NCBI GenBank assembly: GCA_001455915.2
Contig: LNDK02000066.1
Span: forward strand, 2,294,001 to 2,358,000
Length of the DNA stretch: 64,000 nucleotides
Source: Samsoniella hepiali
Lineage: Eukaryota > Ascomycota > Sordariomycetes > Hypocreales > Cordycipitaceae
Direction of reading: 5' to 3'
Part shown: in pieces, positions 35,991 through 46,630 of the stretch
Numbering within the stretch: position 1 is the first letter of the stretch
Layout: the number at the start of each line of letters is the position of its first letter
Program-made: the position numbers and the translations under genes
Notes under the pieces: model-generated
Database searches by the model: none
What the model was told of the DNA's origin: nothing
What the model saw: the letters and a program-made list of their open reading frames with translations, nothing else

Positions 35991-38144
35991 TTTATTGAAT
36001 TGATTGGTTTTGTGAGGAGGGTTGCCTGCAGGGGGGTGGAGGAGGCGAACTGCGTATAGAAGGCAGCAATTGAGAAAATGAGGCCCAGGTCAACGAACAA
36101 TGGCGTGTTGGAGGGGTTTCAACGCCAAGTTGAATGTGCGGCGGGTGGGAGCTAGCGACAGCAGGCAAGACAACTCGTTTCCAGAGGTCCTTCGAGCAAG
36201 GGCGTTAGCTACCTCGGTGTCATCTGCCACGACAAGAGGAGAGAAGAGTCGTATGGCGGCAGGACAGTTTGGACAAGATAAAAAAGAAGAGAGAGGAAGA
36301 GAAGAGAGGGTAAACGGTCGACGCGACGGCGGGCCAGTGAACTTTTTTTTTTTTTTTTTTCCTGGTCCCCCACCACCACCAGTTGCGGTCTGTGGTTTTG
36401 GACTGGCCAAGGCCCCTCCTTCGGTAGCCGTAGGCGTGGGCTTTGCGGGAGGTGATTGGCCAATTCCAGAGTAGAGCCGTGACGATCCACTTGCGCCTCC
36501 ACTAGCTTTGCTCAAGGGCCTGCAATGGTGTTGGCCTGTTGTTAAAATAGTTGGTAGGTCCGCGGCAGCTTGTGCCGCAAAGGCTCGGGGTAGTTGACGA
36601 ATGGCTATTTTATCTATAGGGGATGTAGGTGAAGGATCGGGCAGACATGTACATCAACATACTACAGCATTGACGGAAGCGTGGAATTAATTGTGGCTGG
36701 CCGAAACAGCGCGATGCAGAAATAGAGCCGTGATTGACTCGTCATCTGGGCAGGTAGCAAGTAAGAGCAGTTTTGTACTGGTACTGTTACATAACAAACA
36801 GGGCAGATCTTGCAGTGGCTTGGTAATTTAGCCTGGTGCAGCCTGCCAAGCTAATAAACCTGGCAGTATGGACTACCTGGTAGGTACGGAGCACCCTGGC
36901 CGTGACACCGCCTGCAGGTTGCAGCAGCGGTTCAATGTTGGGGTCCGAGTCGGTTCAAGATGCTCGGGTGCAGATGCCCCAAGGAGCATCCCCGCACAGG
37001 CGGGCGATTTGGGCGACTTGGTCCTCGCGAGGAATCAAATCACGAGACGAGACAAATTCAGCCAGGATTGAGTCGGCGTTGGATGCAGTCCTCTGGAGGT
37101 TGGAGTCAGCAGTGCGGGCTTCCTCACCTGACAGCTACGTTGGGGAATTACCCGGGAGTACAGATTATATGCAGATTTATTACATGCGAGTGTCAAAGGA
37201 TTGCACACGGTGAAATCTACGCGTCACTCGTCCTGATGAGCGGCGTCGCGCTGCAATAAACACTCAGCCGGCATCTGCTCGTCCAATTATACGCTCGGCC
37301 TGTCGGTTTGCACAATGCAGCTGGTCTTGTGCCCTGACAAAGCCAAGCCCGCACTTGCTAGCCACCGTGGGGAGATGACATCTGCAGCATCTCGGCACGC
37401 ACCTGACAGCCGAATACAAAAGCCTCGCGCCACCCCCCTTCGCAGTGCCGCACATGCTTGCTGTCCATGCTTGCTGTACATGCATGCCAGCAGCAGGTAT
37501 GACGAATTCAATTATACATAAAATTGGCACGGGTGGGCATCAATTGCAGACTGCAGGCCGAGCAGGCGGCTTTGTCGTCTGCCACCGAAAAATAGTACAG
37601 TGGAGCGAACACAGATAAGGCGTGGAAAAGAGGGAATTATGGCCACGCTAGCCAATCGAAGCCGGCGCATTCTTTTTCGTAGCGTCAACTGCGAGCAGCA
37701 CAAAAAGAGAGAAAAAAAAAAGGCGCCGATACCGGGTATCTGGAAGCCTTCGACTATGCTTACTCACATATTACCTGCTCGGCCTCTTGAGTTATTACCT
37801 TATGTAGAGTCTCTAACCACTCAGGTAGCGCTGTTGGAGATTCTGGTAGCAAGGTGCTTTTGGGAACCAGGAATGTTGTATTTGTGGTGATAAAATGGTT
37901 GAAATGGCAAAGTCACGGCCATGGTACCGGTCCGAACTTGCTGGTTCAACACAACGCTACACATGTCGCAGCAGGAAATGGCCCTACAAAAGCTATTCGA
38001 AGATAGTGCGGACTGAGATATTTCCTCATTCATTATATAATGCTAAAAGATACGTTTCACAATGCCAACAATGTATAAAATTCATTCGCGACCACTCCAG
38101 ACTGCAGGAATTGCCAAGAACCCGTCATTACACAACCAACACAT
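35991..38144. other. intergenic between URA2 and the nicotinate phosphoribosyltransferase gene
   Basis: The URA2 promoter must lie in the left part, where a run of 18 T occurs at 36343-36360 (an A-tract on the URA2 sense strand, a typical nucleosome-excluding promoter element). The rest, 36.5-38.1 kb, is of mixed composition with no credible coding frame. Confidence 0.55.
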
Positions 38145-39668
38145 CTATTGGCTGGGCTCTTCCTTGCCCCATCTGGCATCCTCCTTGCCTTCCTCCCACG
38201 TATTCTCAATGTACGCGATTTGCTCCTTGACCTTTTGAATCAGCGCCTTGTCTCCGGTATTCTTCTCAATATTGTCGCTGCAAACAGGGGACGGTTAGTT
38301 GATGAGAACGTGAGCAGAACCCCGGACGCGTCGCCGCGATCAAAACATACCTAATCTTGATAGCCGGCCGGCCGGCGGCCGAGCTCAGCTTGATGACGAT
38401 ATTTAGCGGCAGGGACTTGGTGCCCGTCTCGCGATGCGTAAAGTCATTCGTCAAGTAGGTGCCTACACCGAAGCGCGGCAGGAAGCCACTCTCCTCTGCC
38501 GTCTTTTTATATTCCAGGCACTTTTCCACATCCAGAGAGTCGGAAAAGACAATGACCTTTTCCTTGATGCCCTGCGAGTCGTAGTACTTGCGCATGAGCT
38601 TGACGTACTCCTTGGGGTCGCCCGAGTCCTGCCGCACGCCGGTAAACAGCTCCGCGTACGTCTTGGCCGACCCGTCGTCTCTGCGCAGCGCGGCCTCGGA
38701 CACGCCGCCGTCGGTGGTGCGCGCGGGGCGGCTAAAGGCATTCAGGAACTCGGGCGTGCCAAAGGTGTCCGTCAGGGCAATGGAGAGGTTGGACCCGAAG
38801 CAGCCCACCCAGTGCCGCAGGGCCTCCTCGGTGGCGTGCTTGTAGTCGTCAAAGATGGCCGCCGTGCCCATGAACCACTCGTGCGCGACGGTGCCGACCG
38901 GGGGGATGTTGAAGCGCATGGCCAGGTGCACATTGCTCGTGCCCGAGAGCTCGCCGGGGTACCCCTTGGCGGCCGCCTCCTTGGAGGCCTTGACGAGGCC
39001 GCGGAAGACGAGCGCCTGCGTGTGGTAGTCGCGACGACGGCGGGTGCCGAATTCCGACACGATGCAGCCGGTTTCGAGGAGTCGCATGCCCTTTTCAAAG
39101 GCCTTTTCTTCCTGTCCTTCATAGTCCCAGTCGGTATCCATGAAGCGGAAATACGCCTCCGAGGTTAGCGCTAGCAAAGGGATTTCGTAGAGAATGGTAT
39201 CGGACCATGTACCCGCGATGCTGACTTGTACGTCGCCGACATCCTCGTCGCTGCCGGTGTCTGCGTCAATAGCCTGGAATGTGACAGAAACCTGATCTCT
39301 CGGTCGTAACCTAAACTCCTTTAAGAATTCTAGGTAGTCGGCGCTGAGGTATTTGCAATGCTGCTCGAGGAACTGGTACTCTTCGTCCGACAGGGAAATG
39401 TTGCCAAGCCCTTGTTTCGCGCGTTAGCAAGAGTTGGGTATCATAAATTCAGCAATGAATCATGGTACCTACTCGTAATCTGCTCGTGTAGCCACTTGTA
39501 GCCAGCTCTGGACAGCCTCTTCTCGGGCGTGCGGTTCGTAAAGGCATAGGTAACTGGGACGTCCTTGAAGTACTTGAAAACGGCGCATTGCATGGTAAGC
39601 TTGTACAAGTCGGTATCCAGGAACGAGATGACCCCTTCTGGGAAGGGTGAGGAACTGTTAAAATCCAT
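38145..39668 (-). CDS. NPT1: nicotinate phosphoribosyltransferase
   Basis: Three exons on the minus strand, 39668-39473, 39410-38351 and 38277-38145, encode 462 residues. The N-terminus ISFLDTDLYKLTMQCAVFKY is diagnostic, followed by TYAFTNRTPEKRL. Further family segments are SEFGTRRRRDYHTQ, LSGTSNVHLAMRFNIPPVGT, HEWFMG, GVRQDSGDPKEYVKLMRKYY, VIVFSDSLDVEKCLEY and FGVGTYLTNDF. The enzyme joins nicotinate to PRPP to make nicotinate mononucleotide, the first step of NAD salvage (Preiss-Handler pathway). The last intron (73 nt) separates the family core from a C-terminal helix. The gene is divergent from the arginine CPSase gene, sharing a 1.1-kb upstream region. Confidence 0.95.
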
Positions 39669-40763
39669 ATTTGACTATATGTCGACCATGCAACCTGGCG
39701 GAACAATGTGAATAGAGGTGGCTCGGTCTCCACGATAAGCGTCACGCCAATGGCGGGGGACAACCTGTAGGGGTTTGGTGTTGTTGAGATGTCATGTCGT
39801 GGAAAGCAGCGGGGCTTCTCCAATCGCGGTCGGGACGGCCGGAATTTAATCAATGAACAGCAAAATGTGCGCCCTGGGACTGCCCGCAGCTTACAGTGGG
39901 CTATCTACCTAGGTAGACCTGGAAAGCGTGCGCCAGGCCCATATCTTCACTGTTGGGCTCTTCTCTAATCTCGCTCTACGCTAGCCACTAAAAAAAAAAA
40001 GGCAGATTGTCACAGCTGCTAGATTTTTTCTGCACTGTTGCCTCTCTTTGTAAAATCCTAGTTACCCGTCTCGGTCATTCGTGCTGCTTTTCCCATTACT
40101 CCTTACCTAAATATACTTCTTCCATCGCTAGCTCATGCAGCAAGGTCATGCTGCATTCATATTACTTGCCCAAATAATAAATAAGCCCGCCAAAGACCTA
40201 GCGCTGCACCGGGGAGCACCCATATTACCCGCCGCCCGCCTAAATATCCTCGAGGTACATAACTAGTTAGGTAGGTAAGCTCACCCACCCGCCGGTCTCG
40301 GGCTCCTCCAGTCATTGTCACGCACCACCCAAACTTCCTGCGCTGGTACTTTGGCCGCCAAACTCTCTTCTCCTGCAACTTCCAGAACAATTTATTCAGC
40401 CGCCCCCGCGATTCTCTTCCGGACGGCCTCACAAATACCTTTCTTCCTCTTCTCTTTCTAGTGATTGCGATACCTGCAATCTCTTCTGCTGTTCAATTAC
40501 TCACATCGCGTCGACAGTGGCCGCTGCCCTCGGTACGTCCCCCCTCCACCCACAACCACTGCCATACACCGCTCTCCAGATAGCATCACGCCGTCAGCAC
40601 GCAGCGCCAGCTAATGATTGACTCTCCCCGCCCTATAGATTGCGCAGCCTTCAGCAAGATTCCTCCGACCCCTTTGCGTCGCCCTCAGATTATGAACAAG
40701 ACCCCCCCTTCGAAACAGATCTGGAACCCGGCTTTCAAGCAAATCTAAACGCCTTCGCCCAAA
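39669..40763. other. divergent promoter region of NPT1 and the arginine CPSase gene, with leader
   Basis: This region holds both promoters. The right part is the leader of the arginine CPSase gene. It contains a possible 5' UTR intron, 40533-40638 (GTACGT donor, CCCTATAG acceptor), and the small upstream frame entered separately. I find no sequence like the arginine attenuator peptide on the plus strand here. Confidence 0.55.
40614..40748 (+). other. upstream open reading frame in the arginine CPSase leader
   Basis: A 44-codon frame ends 15 bases before the main ATG. It has a second in-frame ATG at 40692 that starts an 18-residue peptide (MNKTPPSKQIWNPAFKQI). If the candidate leader intron 40533-40638 is spliced, only the 18-codon version remains in the mRNA. 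In other ascomycetes the orthologous leader encodes an attenuator peptide with a conserved Asp/Tyr core; this peptide does not show that core. Confidence 0.45.
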
Positions 40764-42251
40764 ATGTTTGCCCGACTGACAAGCCATGTTGCCAAGCCGG
40801 CCGCCCGAATGGCGATGCCGGCTCGCAGCAAGTTCATGACGGTCCAAGTCCAATTCCTCTCTACTGGTAGCAAAGGCAGAAACATGCCCAAGCGCGGCAC
40901 CACCTCAACCACCCCAGTCGCCTCTCTGCCTGCCACCTTTACCATCCGCGTAAGTCTTTGCTTTCCACCCAATCCTCCCCGTCGCGCCGCCTTGCTAACT
41001 CGGCCAACCACAGGACGGTCCCATCTTCCGTGGAAAAGCCTTTGGCGCCAATGCTAACATCTCTGGCGAGGCTGTCTTCACCACGTCCCTCGTCGGATAC
41101 CCCGAGTCCATGACCGACCCCTCCTACCGCGGTCAGATCCTCGTCTTCACCCAGCCTCTGATTGGCAACTACGGAGTCCCCTCGAACGAGCGTGACCAGT
41201 ACAACCTTCTCAAGTACTTCGAGTCACCCCACATCCAGTGTGCGGGTGTTGTCGTCTCCGATGTTGCCCTCAACTACAGCCACTGGACGGCTGTGGAGAG
41301 TCTGGGCGAGTGGTGCGCTCGCGAGGGGATTCCTGCCATCTCTGGGGTCGATACCCGAGAAATCGTCACGTTCCTCCGGGAGCAGGGTTCTTCCCTTGCC
41401 AGAATTTCCATTGGTGACGAGTACGACGCCGACGAGGACGAAGGCTTTGTCGACCCTGGCCAGATCAACCTGGTCAAACGTGTCAGCACCAAGGCCCCCT
41501 TTGTCGTCGAGTCGCCCGGCGCTGACCTGCACGTTGCCCTCATCGACTGTGGTGTCAAGGAGAACATCATGCGCAGTCTTGTCAGCCGCGGCGCCTCGGT
41601 TACTGTTCTTCCTTACAACTACCCGATTCACAAGGTCTCTCAGCACTTTGACGGTGTCTTCATCTCCAACGGCCCCGGTGACCCTACTCACTGCCACGAA
41701 ACTGTCTACAGCCTTGCCCGCCTGATGGAGACCTCTTCCATTCCCATCATGGGCATCTGCCTCGGCCACCAGCTTCTTGCTCTCGCCGTCGGCGCCCAAA
41801 CGATTAAGCTCAAGTACGGCAACCGCGCCCACAACATTCCCGCCCTTGACTTGACCACTGGCCAGTGCCATATTACCAGCCAGAACCACGGTTACGCCAT
41901 TGATGCCAGCACCCTGCCCAATGAGTTTAAGGAGTACTTTGTCAACCTGAATGATGGCAGCAACGAGGGTAAGGATGCCTCACCATTCGTGAAGCCGACT
42001 TCATGACGCTAACATAGTATCTAGGCATGATTCACAAGACCCGCCCCATCTTTTCGACCCAGTTCCATCCCGAGGCCAAGGGTGGCCCCATGGACAGCTC
42101 GTACCTCTTTGAGAAGTACCTCGAGAGTGTTCGCCAGGCCAAGGACGCCCAGGCCGTCTACAAGGACAACCGCCCCAGCCAGTTCCTCCTCGACGTCATG
42201 AGCCGCGAACGTGTTGGTGTCGAGCCCGAGTCTCTGGCCAGCCCCGCCTAA
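40764..42251 (+). CDS. CPA1: arginine-specific carbamoyl-phosphate synthase, small (glutamine amidotransferase) subunit
   Basis: Three exons, 40764-40949, 41014-41968 and 42025-42251, encode 455 residues. The first 50 residues are basic and Ser/Ala-rich without acidic residues, fitting a mitochondrial presequence, as expected for the fungal arginine enzyme. The CPSase small-chain domain (AFGANANISGEAVFTTSLVG, PESMTDPSYRGQILVFTQPL) precedes the class I glutaminase: FISNGPGDP, catalytic Cys in MGICLGHQLLALAVGAQ, and the His/Glu pair in STQFHPEAKGGP. It hydrolyses glutamine and passes ammonia to the large subunit for arginine synthesis. It is a paralogue of the N-terminal part of URA2 in this same window but clearly distinct (for example no fused large chain, organellar leader). 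Confidence 0.95.
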
Positions 42252-42800
42252 GCGCTAGAAAACCAGCTGAATCCAAGAAACGGAAGTAAAAGACTGGGAA
42301 GAGTAACAAAAACAGGAATGGAATCTGAAACAAAAAAAGGAGATGTAGCTTAAGATACAACAAAATTTGGACACAAATCCGGACTCGGCCTATCGGTGGA
42401 ATATTCTTTTTTGTGTGCACTACTAAATCTAAGCCATGTTCAACATCAAATACGAAGACATATATCATCGAATAAAAAAGCACTGGCAGGATCAAGTTTT
42501 GTCTACTTGGGGTGACTACTCTAACATCTATTAGAGATCTATTGTCCTAGCCATTGCCCAAGTAAACCCCCGAAGAATATTTGCCTTCCCAGGTCGGACT
42601 CCCCTATCAAATCAACCATGTCTGATTGATAAAAGCAAAAAGAAAAAGAAACAGTAAAACCGAATCTCGCCATATCCCTTTCCCCTTTTACCACACCATA
42701 AAACGCCCCTGATCAAATCCTGTAAATAAACACACAGAAAAAAAAGGAACAATTGAAATACAGTCGAGATGGAAAACAAATATCGATCTCTCGCGTGCCC
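42252..42800. other. convergent intergenic region
   Basis: AT-rich 3' flank between the arginine CPSase gene and the SAP-domain gene; no gene seen. Confidence 0.6.
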
Positions 42801-44648
42801 TTAATACCGGCGATCGCGGTCCCGGTCATCATCCCGCCTTCGTCCACCGCCGGAAGAAGGCCCGGGAAAGTAGCGATCACCTCGCAGCCGATCACCACCA
42901 CCGCCACGACGTCCACGATCGCCACGGCCACCACCCCCTCCTCCCCCTCCCCCTCCTCCTCGACCGCCAAACTTGCCGCCACCGCGACCGCCGCGGCCTC
43001 CGCGACCACCACCGCCGCCGCCGCGCTCCCGATGCGGCGGCCGGATCCCCTCAAAGACTTCCTTGCCGCGGTCGACGAAGCCGTCGCCCTCCTCGAACGA
43101 GTAGCGGTTGATATCGGGGCCGAACTTGCGCTGCGCGTCCGTTGTGTAAAACGAGTGCATGTTTTCGACGCGTCGCTCCGCGAGCGCCGGCGCGACGAGT
43201 TTGAACGTGATGGGCGGTCCGGCGCGCGTGCGCTGGACCTCGTGTTCGAGCTCGCTGCCGGGCAGCGCGACGTTGGTCTGCTGTAGTCGAGAGTGGCCGT
43301 CGCGGCCGCCGCGAGGAGAGCCCAGAACGCCACGACCACGGTCACGACCACGGTCACGATCATGATCACGGTCACGATCACGATCACGATCACGATCACG
43401 GTCACGGTCACGATCGCCTCTAGGACCGGTGGGGGGAGCAGGGTCAGTAGCACCCGCTTGATTGAATGGACCAGCCGGCGGCGGCGGTCCAGGCCGCGAT
43501 GCTAGACCGCCCGCCTGCTGCAGACGGGCCTCAACGACACCGTCCGGTCCTCTGTTGTAGACGACCTCCCACCGCGCGGTTGAGCGCCCGGGTCTTCCGC
43601 CGCCAGAACCGCCGCCTTGTTCCATGGCGATCCAGTCGGGGACCTTTTCAGGGGGCACAAAGTCGACGAGGAGGGCTTTGCGGTTGCTCTCGTTGGGCCA
43701 GACGCGGTCGTGCAGCTGCGCGCGTACACGCGCGGCGGCCTGGACGGACGCGAGCACGACAAAGGCGTGCGTGCGAATCTGATCGAGGTGGAACTGGACA
43801 ATGACGTCGTCGTAAGCTGCCTGGCTCGCCCCGGGGGCGGCCAATTCGCAGACGTGCGCCTGGACGTCGGCAGGGCGCAGTGGGCGCATGAGATTGCTAA
43901 TATACAGCGCCGCGGTAGCTGGGTGCAAAGCCGGCGCCACGTCGTGGTCCATATCCATGTCCATCTCGTTGTTGTCGTTGACGGCGGAAGCGATTGTTTC
44001 GGGTGCGTGAGCGGGAGGCGGAGGAGGAGGAGGAGTCGAAGATGTTGGAAGTGGTTGAGCCGCTGCGGCGTTTGATGTGGGAGGAGCGGGTGGCGGCGTT
44101 TGCTCAACATCCATGGGGCTCTGTCCGACAGCTGGCACCTCCACCTCGTTGGCCGGGGTGGACACGTCGTGCACTTGTTGTATCTCTTGTTCTGGGAGAG
44201 CTCGGGCTCGTTTGGCAGCTAATTCTTCTGCAATGGGTGAAGGGGTAGCAGAGCGTTTGCGCTTTTGCGTTTCGCCATCTGACGCGTCCATGGCTGGTAA
44301 CGGTTGTTCTTCAGCCGTCACCGGCTGTTTTTCCGCAATCGCATCGACAGACTCCCCTGAAGTTTCTATCGAACCATCTATTTCTTTGGATTCTGATGAT
44401 TCTGCCGTCATCTCTGGTACGCTCTCAGGGGCCGCTGGCGCATCTTCGGCGGCGGCGGCATCTTCAGCTGGCGGCGCAGGTTCAGCTTCGTCCGCCACTG
44501 CTAGAGTCTCGCCTTCAGCGGGCGTCGCGTCGGCGTCTGATTCGTCGAGTCGTGCGACAAGCTCTGCCTTGAGGCCGTGCTGCGGGAGATCGCGTCGTTT
44601 CAGCTCCGCTTTGAGGTCGACGACTTTGAGCTTGGCCCAGTCAGCCAT
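42801..44648 (-). CDS. SAP-domain, RGG-rich nuclear protein (Acinus-like)
   Basis: One exon of 615 residues. The first ATG on the minus strand is at 44648; the frame extends upstream only through a TTG codon. Residues 3-37 form a SAP domain (LKVVDLKAELKRRDLPQHG), which binds DNA or RNA. An acidic/Ala-Pro region with a KRKR basic patch (about 150) follows, then an RRM-like segment (ALYISNLMRPL about 245, LLVDFVPPEKVPDWIAMEQ about 320), an Arg/Asp dipeptide stretch, the motif FGPDINRYSFEEGDGFVDRG and a Gly/Arg-rich tail. SAP plus an RRM-like part and an RS/RD region resembles Acinus, a splicing- and exon-junction-associated protein; this identity is inferred. Antisense frames across the Gly-rich tail are composition artefacts. 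Confidence 0.75.
   Translation of the reverse strand: MADWAKLKVVDLKAELKRRDLPQHGLKAELVARLDESDADATPAEGETLAVADEAEPAPPAEDAAAAEDAPAAPESVPEMTAESSESKEIDGSIETSGESVDAIAEKQPVTAEEQPLPAMDASDGETQKRKRSATPSPIAEELAAKRARALPEQEIQQVHDVSTPANEVEVPAVGQSPMDVEQTPPPAPPTSNAAAAQPLPTSSTPPPPPPPAHAPETIASAVNDNNEMDMDMDHDVAPALHPATAALYISNLMRPLRPADVQAHVCELAAPGASQAAYDDVIVQFHLDQIRTHAFVVLASVQAAARVRAQLHDRVWPNESNRKALLVDFVPPEKVPDWIAMEQGGGSGGGRPGRSTARWEVVYNRGPDGVVEARLQQAGGLASRPGPPPPAGPFNQAGATDPAPPTGPRGDRDRDRDRDRDRDRDRDHDRDRGRDRGRGVLGSPRGGRDGHSRLQQTNVALPGSELEHEVQRTRAGPPITFKLVAPALAERRVENMHSFYTTDAQRKFGPDINRYSFEEGDGFVDRGKEVFEGIRPPHRERGGGGGGRGGRGGRGGGKFGGRGGGGGGGGGGGRGDRGRRGGGGDRLRGDRYFPGPSSGGGRRRDDDRDRDRRY
43331..43415. repeat. coding hexanucleotide-type repeat (Arg-Asp run)
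   Basis: A repeated CACGAT/CACGGT/CACGAC unit, read on the minus strand as about 14 Arg-Asp/Arg-Gly dipeptides inside the SAP-domain protein. Replication slippage could change its length. Confidence 0.85.
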
Positions 44649-45615
44649 GATGTGCAGGGCTGTGTTGAAGGTGTGATTGATGTTAATAAGCGGCTGCGCA
44701 TAGAATCGCAAGAATAAGTTATTCGTAGAATCGAGCGATGGGACAACTGCTGTTGCTAGAACAGCGTAAACGGACGGCGCAGAAGCGCTCTGTTGCCTGG
44801 TTCTGAGGTACCGTGGTTCGTTCGCACCGGAAACAGAAGCGAGGAAGAGATTGTGCGATGAGTGTGAAGCGAGGGCAATGAACCGTAGTTGTTAAGCGAT
44901 CGAAACGAAGGTGTCGCAGCTCGGGATATTATCTGTCAAGCAATTTGCAACAGCAAGGGAAAGAAAAAAAAACGAGCGCGTTCAACTACGTCAAAGGGCA
45001 AAGGCGAATGACTTGCGCTGGTCGACAAGCTTTTGGCTAATCGCGACGCGATTGGGCAAAACTTGGGGCGTTAATATGGGATGAGTTTACTGGGGGGGGG
45101 GGGGAGAGGCTTGGGCCGCTATAAAAGCTACAAAAAAATGGCCCCACGCAAAAAGTGGGCGATCGAGCTCGGCTGGGATGACTCTGATTATTGAGGCGAG
45201 TAGGAGTAGGTATCAAGTTCAGTTGGAAATCAAGAGTACATCGTAAGTTGGGGTGTTAATTTAAAAGCATGCAAGTCATCAACGTGATACACATGGATGA
45301 CCACCATCATAAGTTGACGCAGCGATGTTGAGCACACGACTCCGCACCCCAGAGCTCCATCAGTGGGGCTCTGAACGCATGCATCCGAACAAATTCGCGA
45401 GGGGTATGAAGCAGCGTTGCTTTGATTGTACATATATTGCTCAGCTAACTGGTAAGGAGCACACTAGATAGTATTGCCAAAAAATCTAGTAGATGGCAAT
45501 ACGACGCACACCAGACGTGACACTCATTCTGCCACTGGCGGTATGGCCAACAGGTCTCAAGCCCAAGAGGGGTGCATAGTCCCAACAGGCTATAATACAA
45601 CGAACTATACAAAAA
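44649..45615. other. intergenic, upstream of the SAP-domain gene
   Basis: Contains a G-run near 45091-45104 and A-tracts. It is the upstream region of the SAP gene and the 3' flank of the DJ-1-like gene. No gene seen. Confidence 0.55.
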
Positions 45616-46630
45616 TTAGACATCGAGACCGTCGACAACCACGCCCTTGCTCCAGTTCCACTGCATGAGCCTGGAGACTTCCGCCGCACACCCATCATCA
45701 ACCAGAGCGCTGACAAGATACAAAGCCGCATCAATGCCAGCGCTGTTGCCTCCAGCCGTAATGACACGGAGACCGCCGAGGCGCATGGCAGCGCGGCGGG
45801 CAATCGACTCACGACGGCCCGTGTCCTTGAAAGACATGCTACCCTTGCTGTAGGCGAATGTTAGTATGAGCGTATATTTATTGTCGCGTCGTATTTGCGA
45901 GAGGTGGGGCTTACCGAGCAGTCTGGGAGGGTCGGCGTCCAGCATCGGACTTGCGACGAATGTATGGGTTCTCGTCCTCATCGCCGATGTCGAAGCGAAG
46001 GTTGTTGACGACGTAGCGGGCGTCCTCAAGCACATCGGTGCGCTCCTGGAGGTTGCGAGTAGCAGCATCGCTGCACTCGTTCTCGAACTTGGTCATGTAG
46101 TCGGGGTGGCAGGTGGCAGAAAGGCCAGAGAGAATGCCTTCGCGGGCAAGGAAGAGGGAGCCCCCGGAGACAGACAAGACAGTTCGCTCTCTGCCGGGAT
46201 CACGCTTCTGGAGCTCGGCAAAGTCGTTGATGAGACCGAGAGGTTGGGCATCGGTCTTGAGGATCGCCTCCGAGTTGCCGCCGAGGATGACGAGAATGTC
46301 AAAGTCCTCGAGGCGGTCGTGGGCCTCCTTGAAGGTAATCTGAGAACCGATAATGGCACCCTGCTCGGAGAGAACCTTGGGTTCATCTCCGACAATGGTG
46401 ACTTCAAAGGCTTTGCTGGCTGTGGTGCGAGCGCGGGGTTAGCAAGGGCCACAAACGCCACAACAAACGCGGTGGGGGACAAGGTACTTACCATCGTCGT
46501 TGAAGTCGTGGGCGGCCGTGGTAAAGACCTTCATGGGACCAGTGAGGTCGAGGAGGTCAAACTTGGGGTGCAGGGCGATGAGCACGTCAATGGGCTCATC
46601 GGCCACTGCAGAAGTCTTGTGCACACTCAT
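45616..46630 (-). CDS. DJ-1/PfpI-family protein lacking the nucleophile Cys
   Basis: Three exons on the minus strand, 46630-46492, 46419-45915 and 45847-45616, encode 291 residues. The fold is recognisable from IDVLIALHPKFDLLDLTGPMKVF, the elbow LSVSGGSLFLAREGILSG and, after an extension of about 80 residues, GLRVITAGGNSAGIDAALYLVSAL. In active members the elbow reads VC(T/A)G; here the Cys is replaced by Ser131. The segment DENPYIRRKSDAGRRPS and the neighbouring Arg/Ser-rich part lengthen the protein compared with bacterial PfpI. Function is not known: the family includes glyoxalases, isonitrile hydratases and transcription-factor domains, and the missing Cys argues against a thiol mechanism. 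Confidence 0.83.

Noticed and set aside
36090..36515. 141-codon minus-strand frame upstream of URA2
   Set aside because: Low-complexity frame that includes the translated poly-A tract; no domain.
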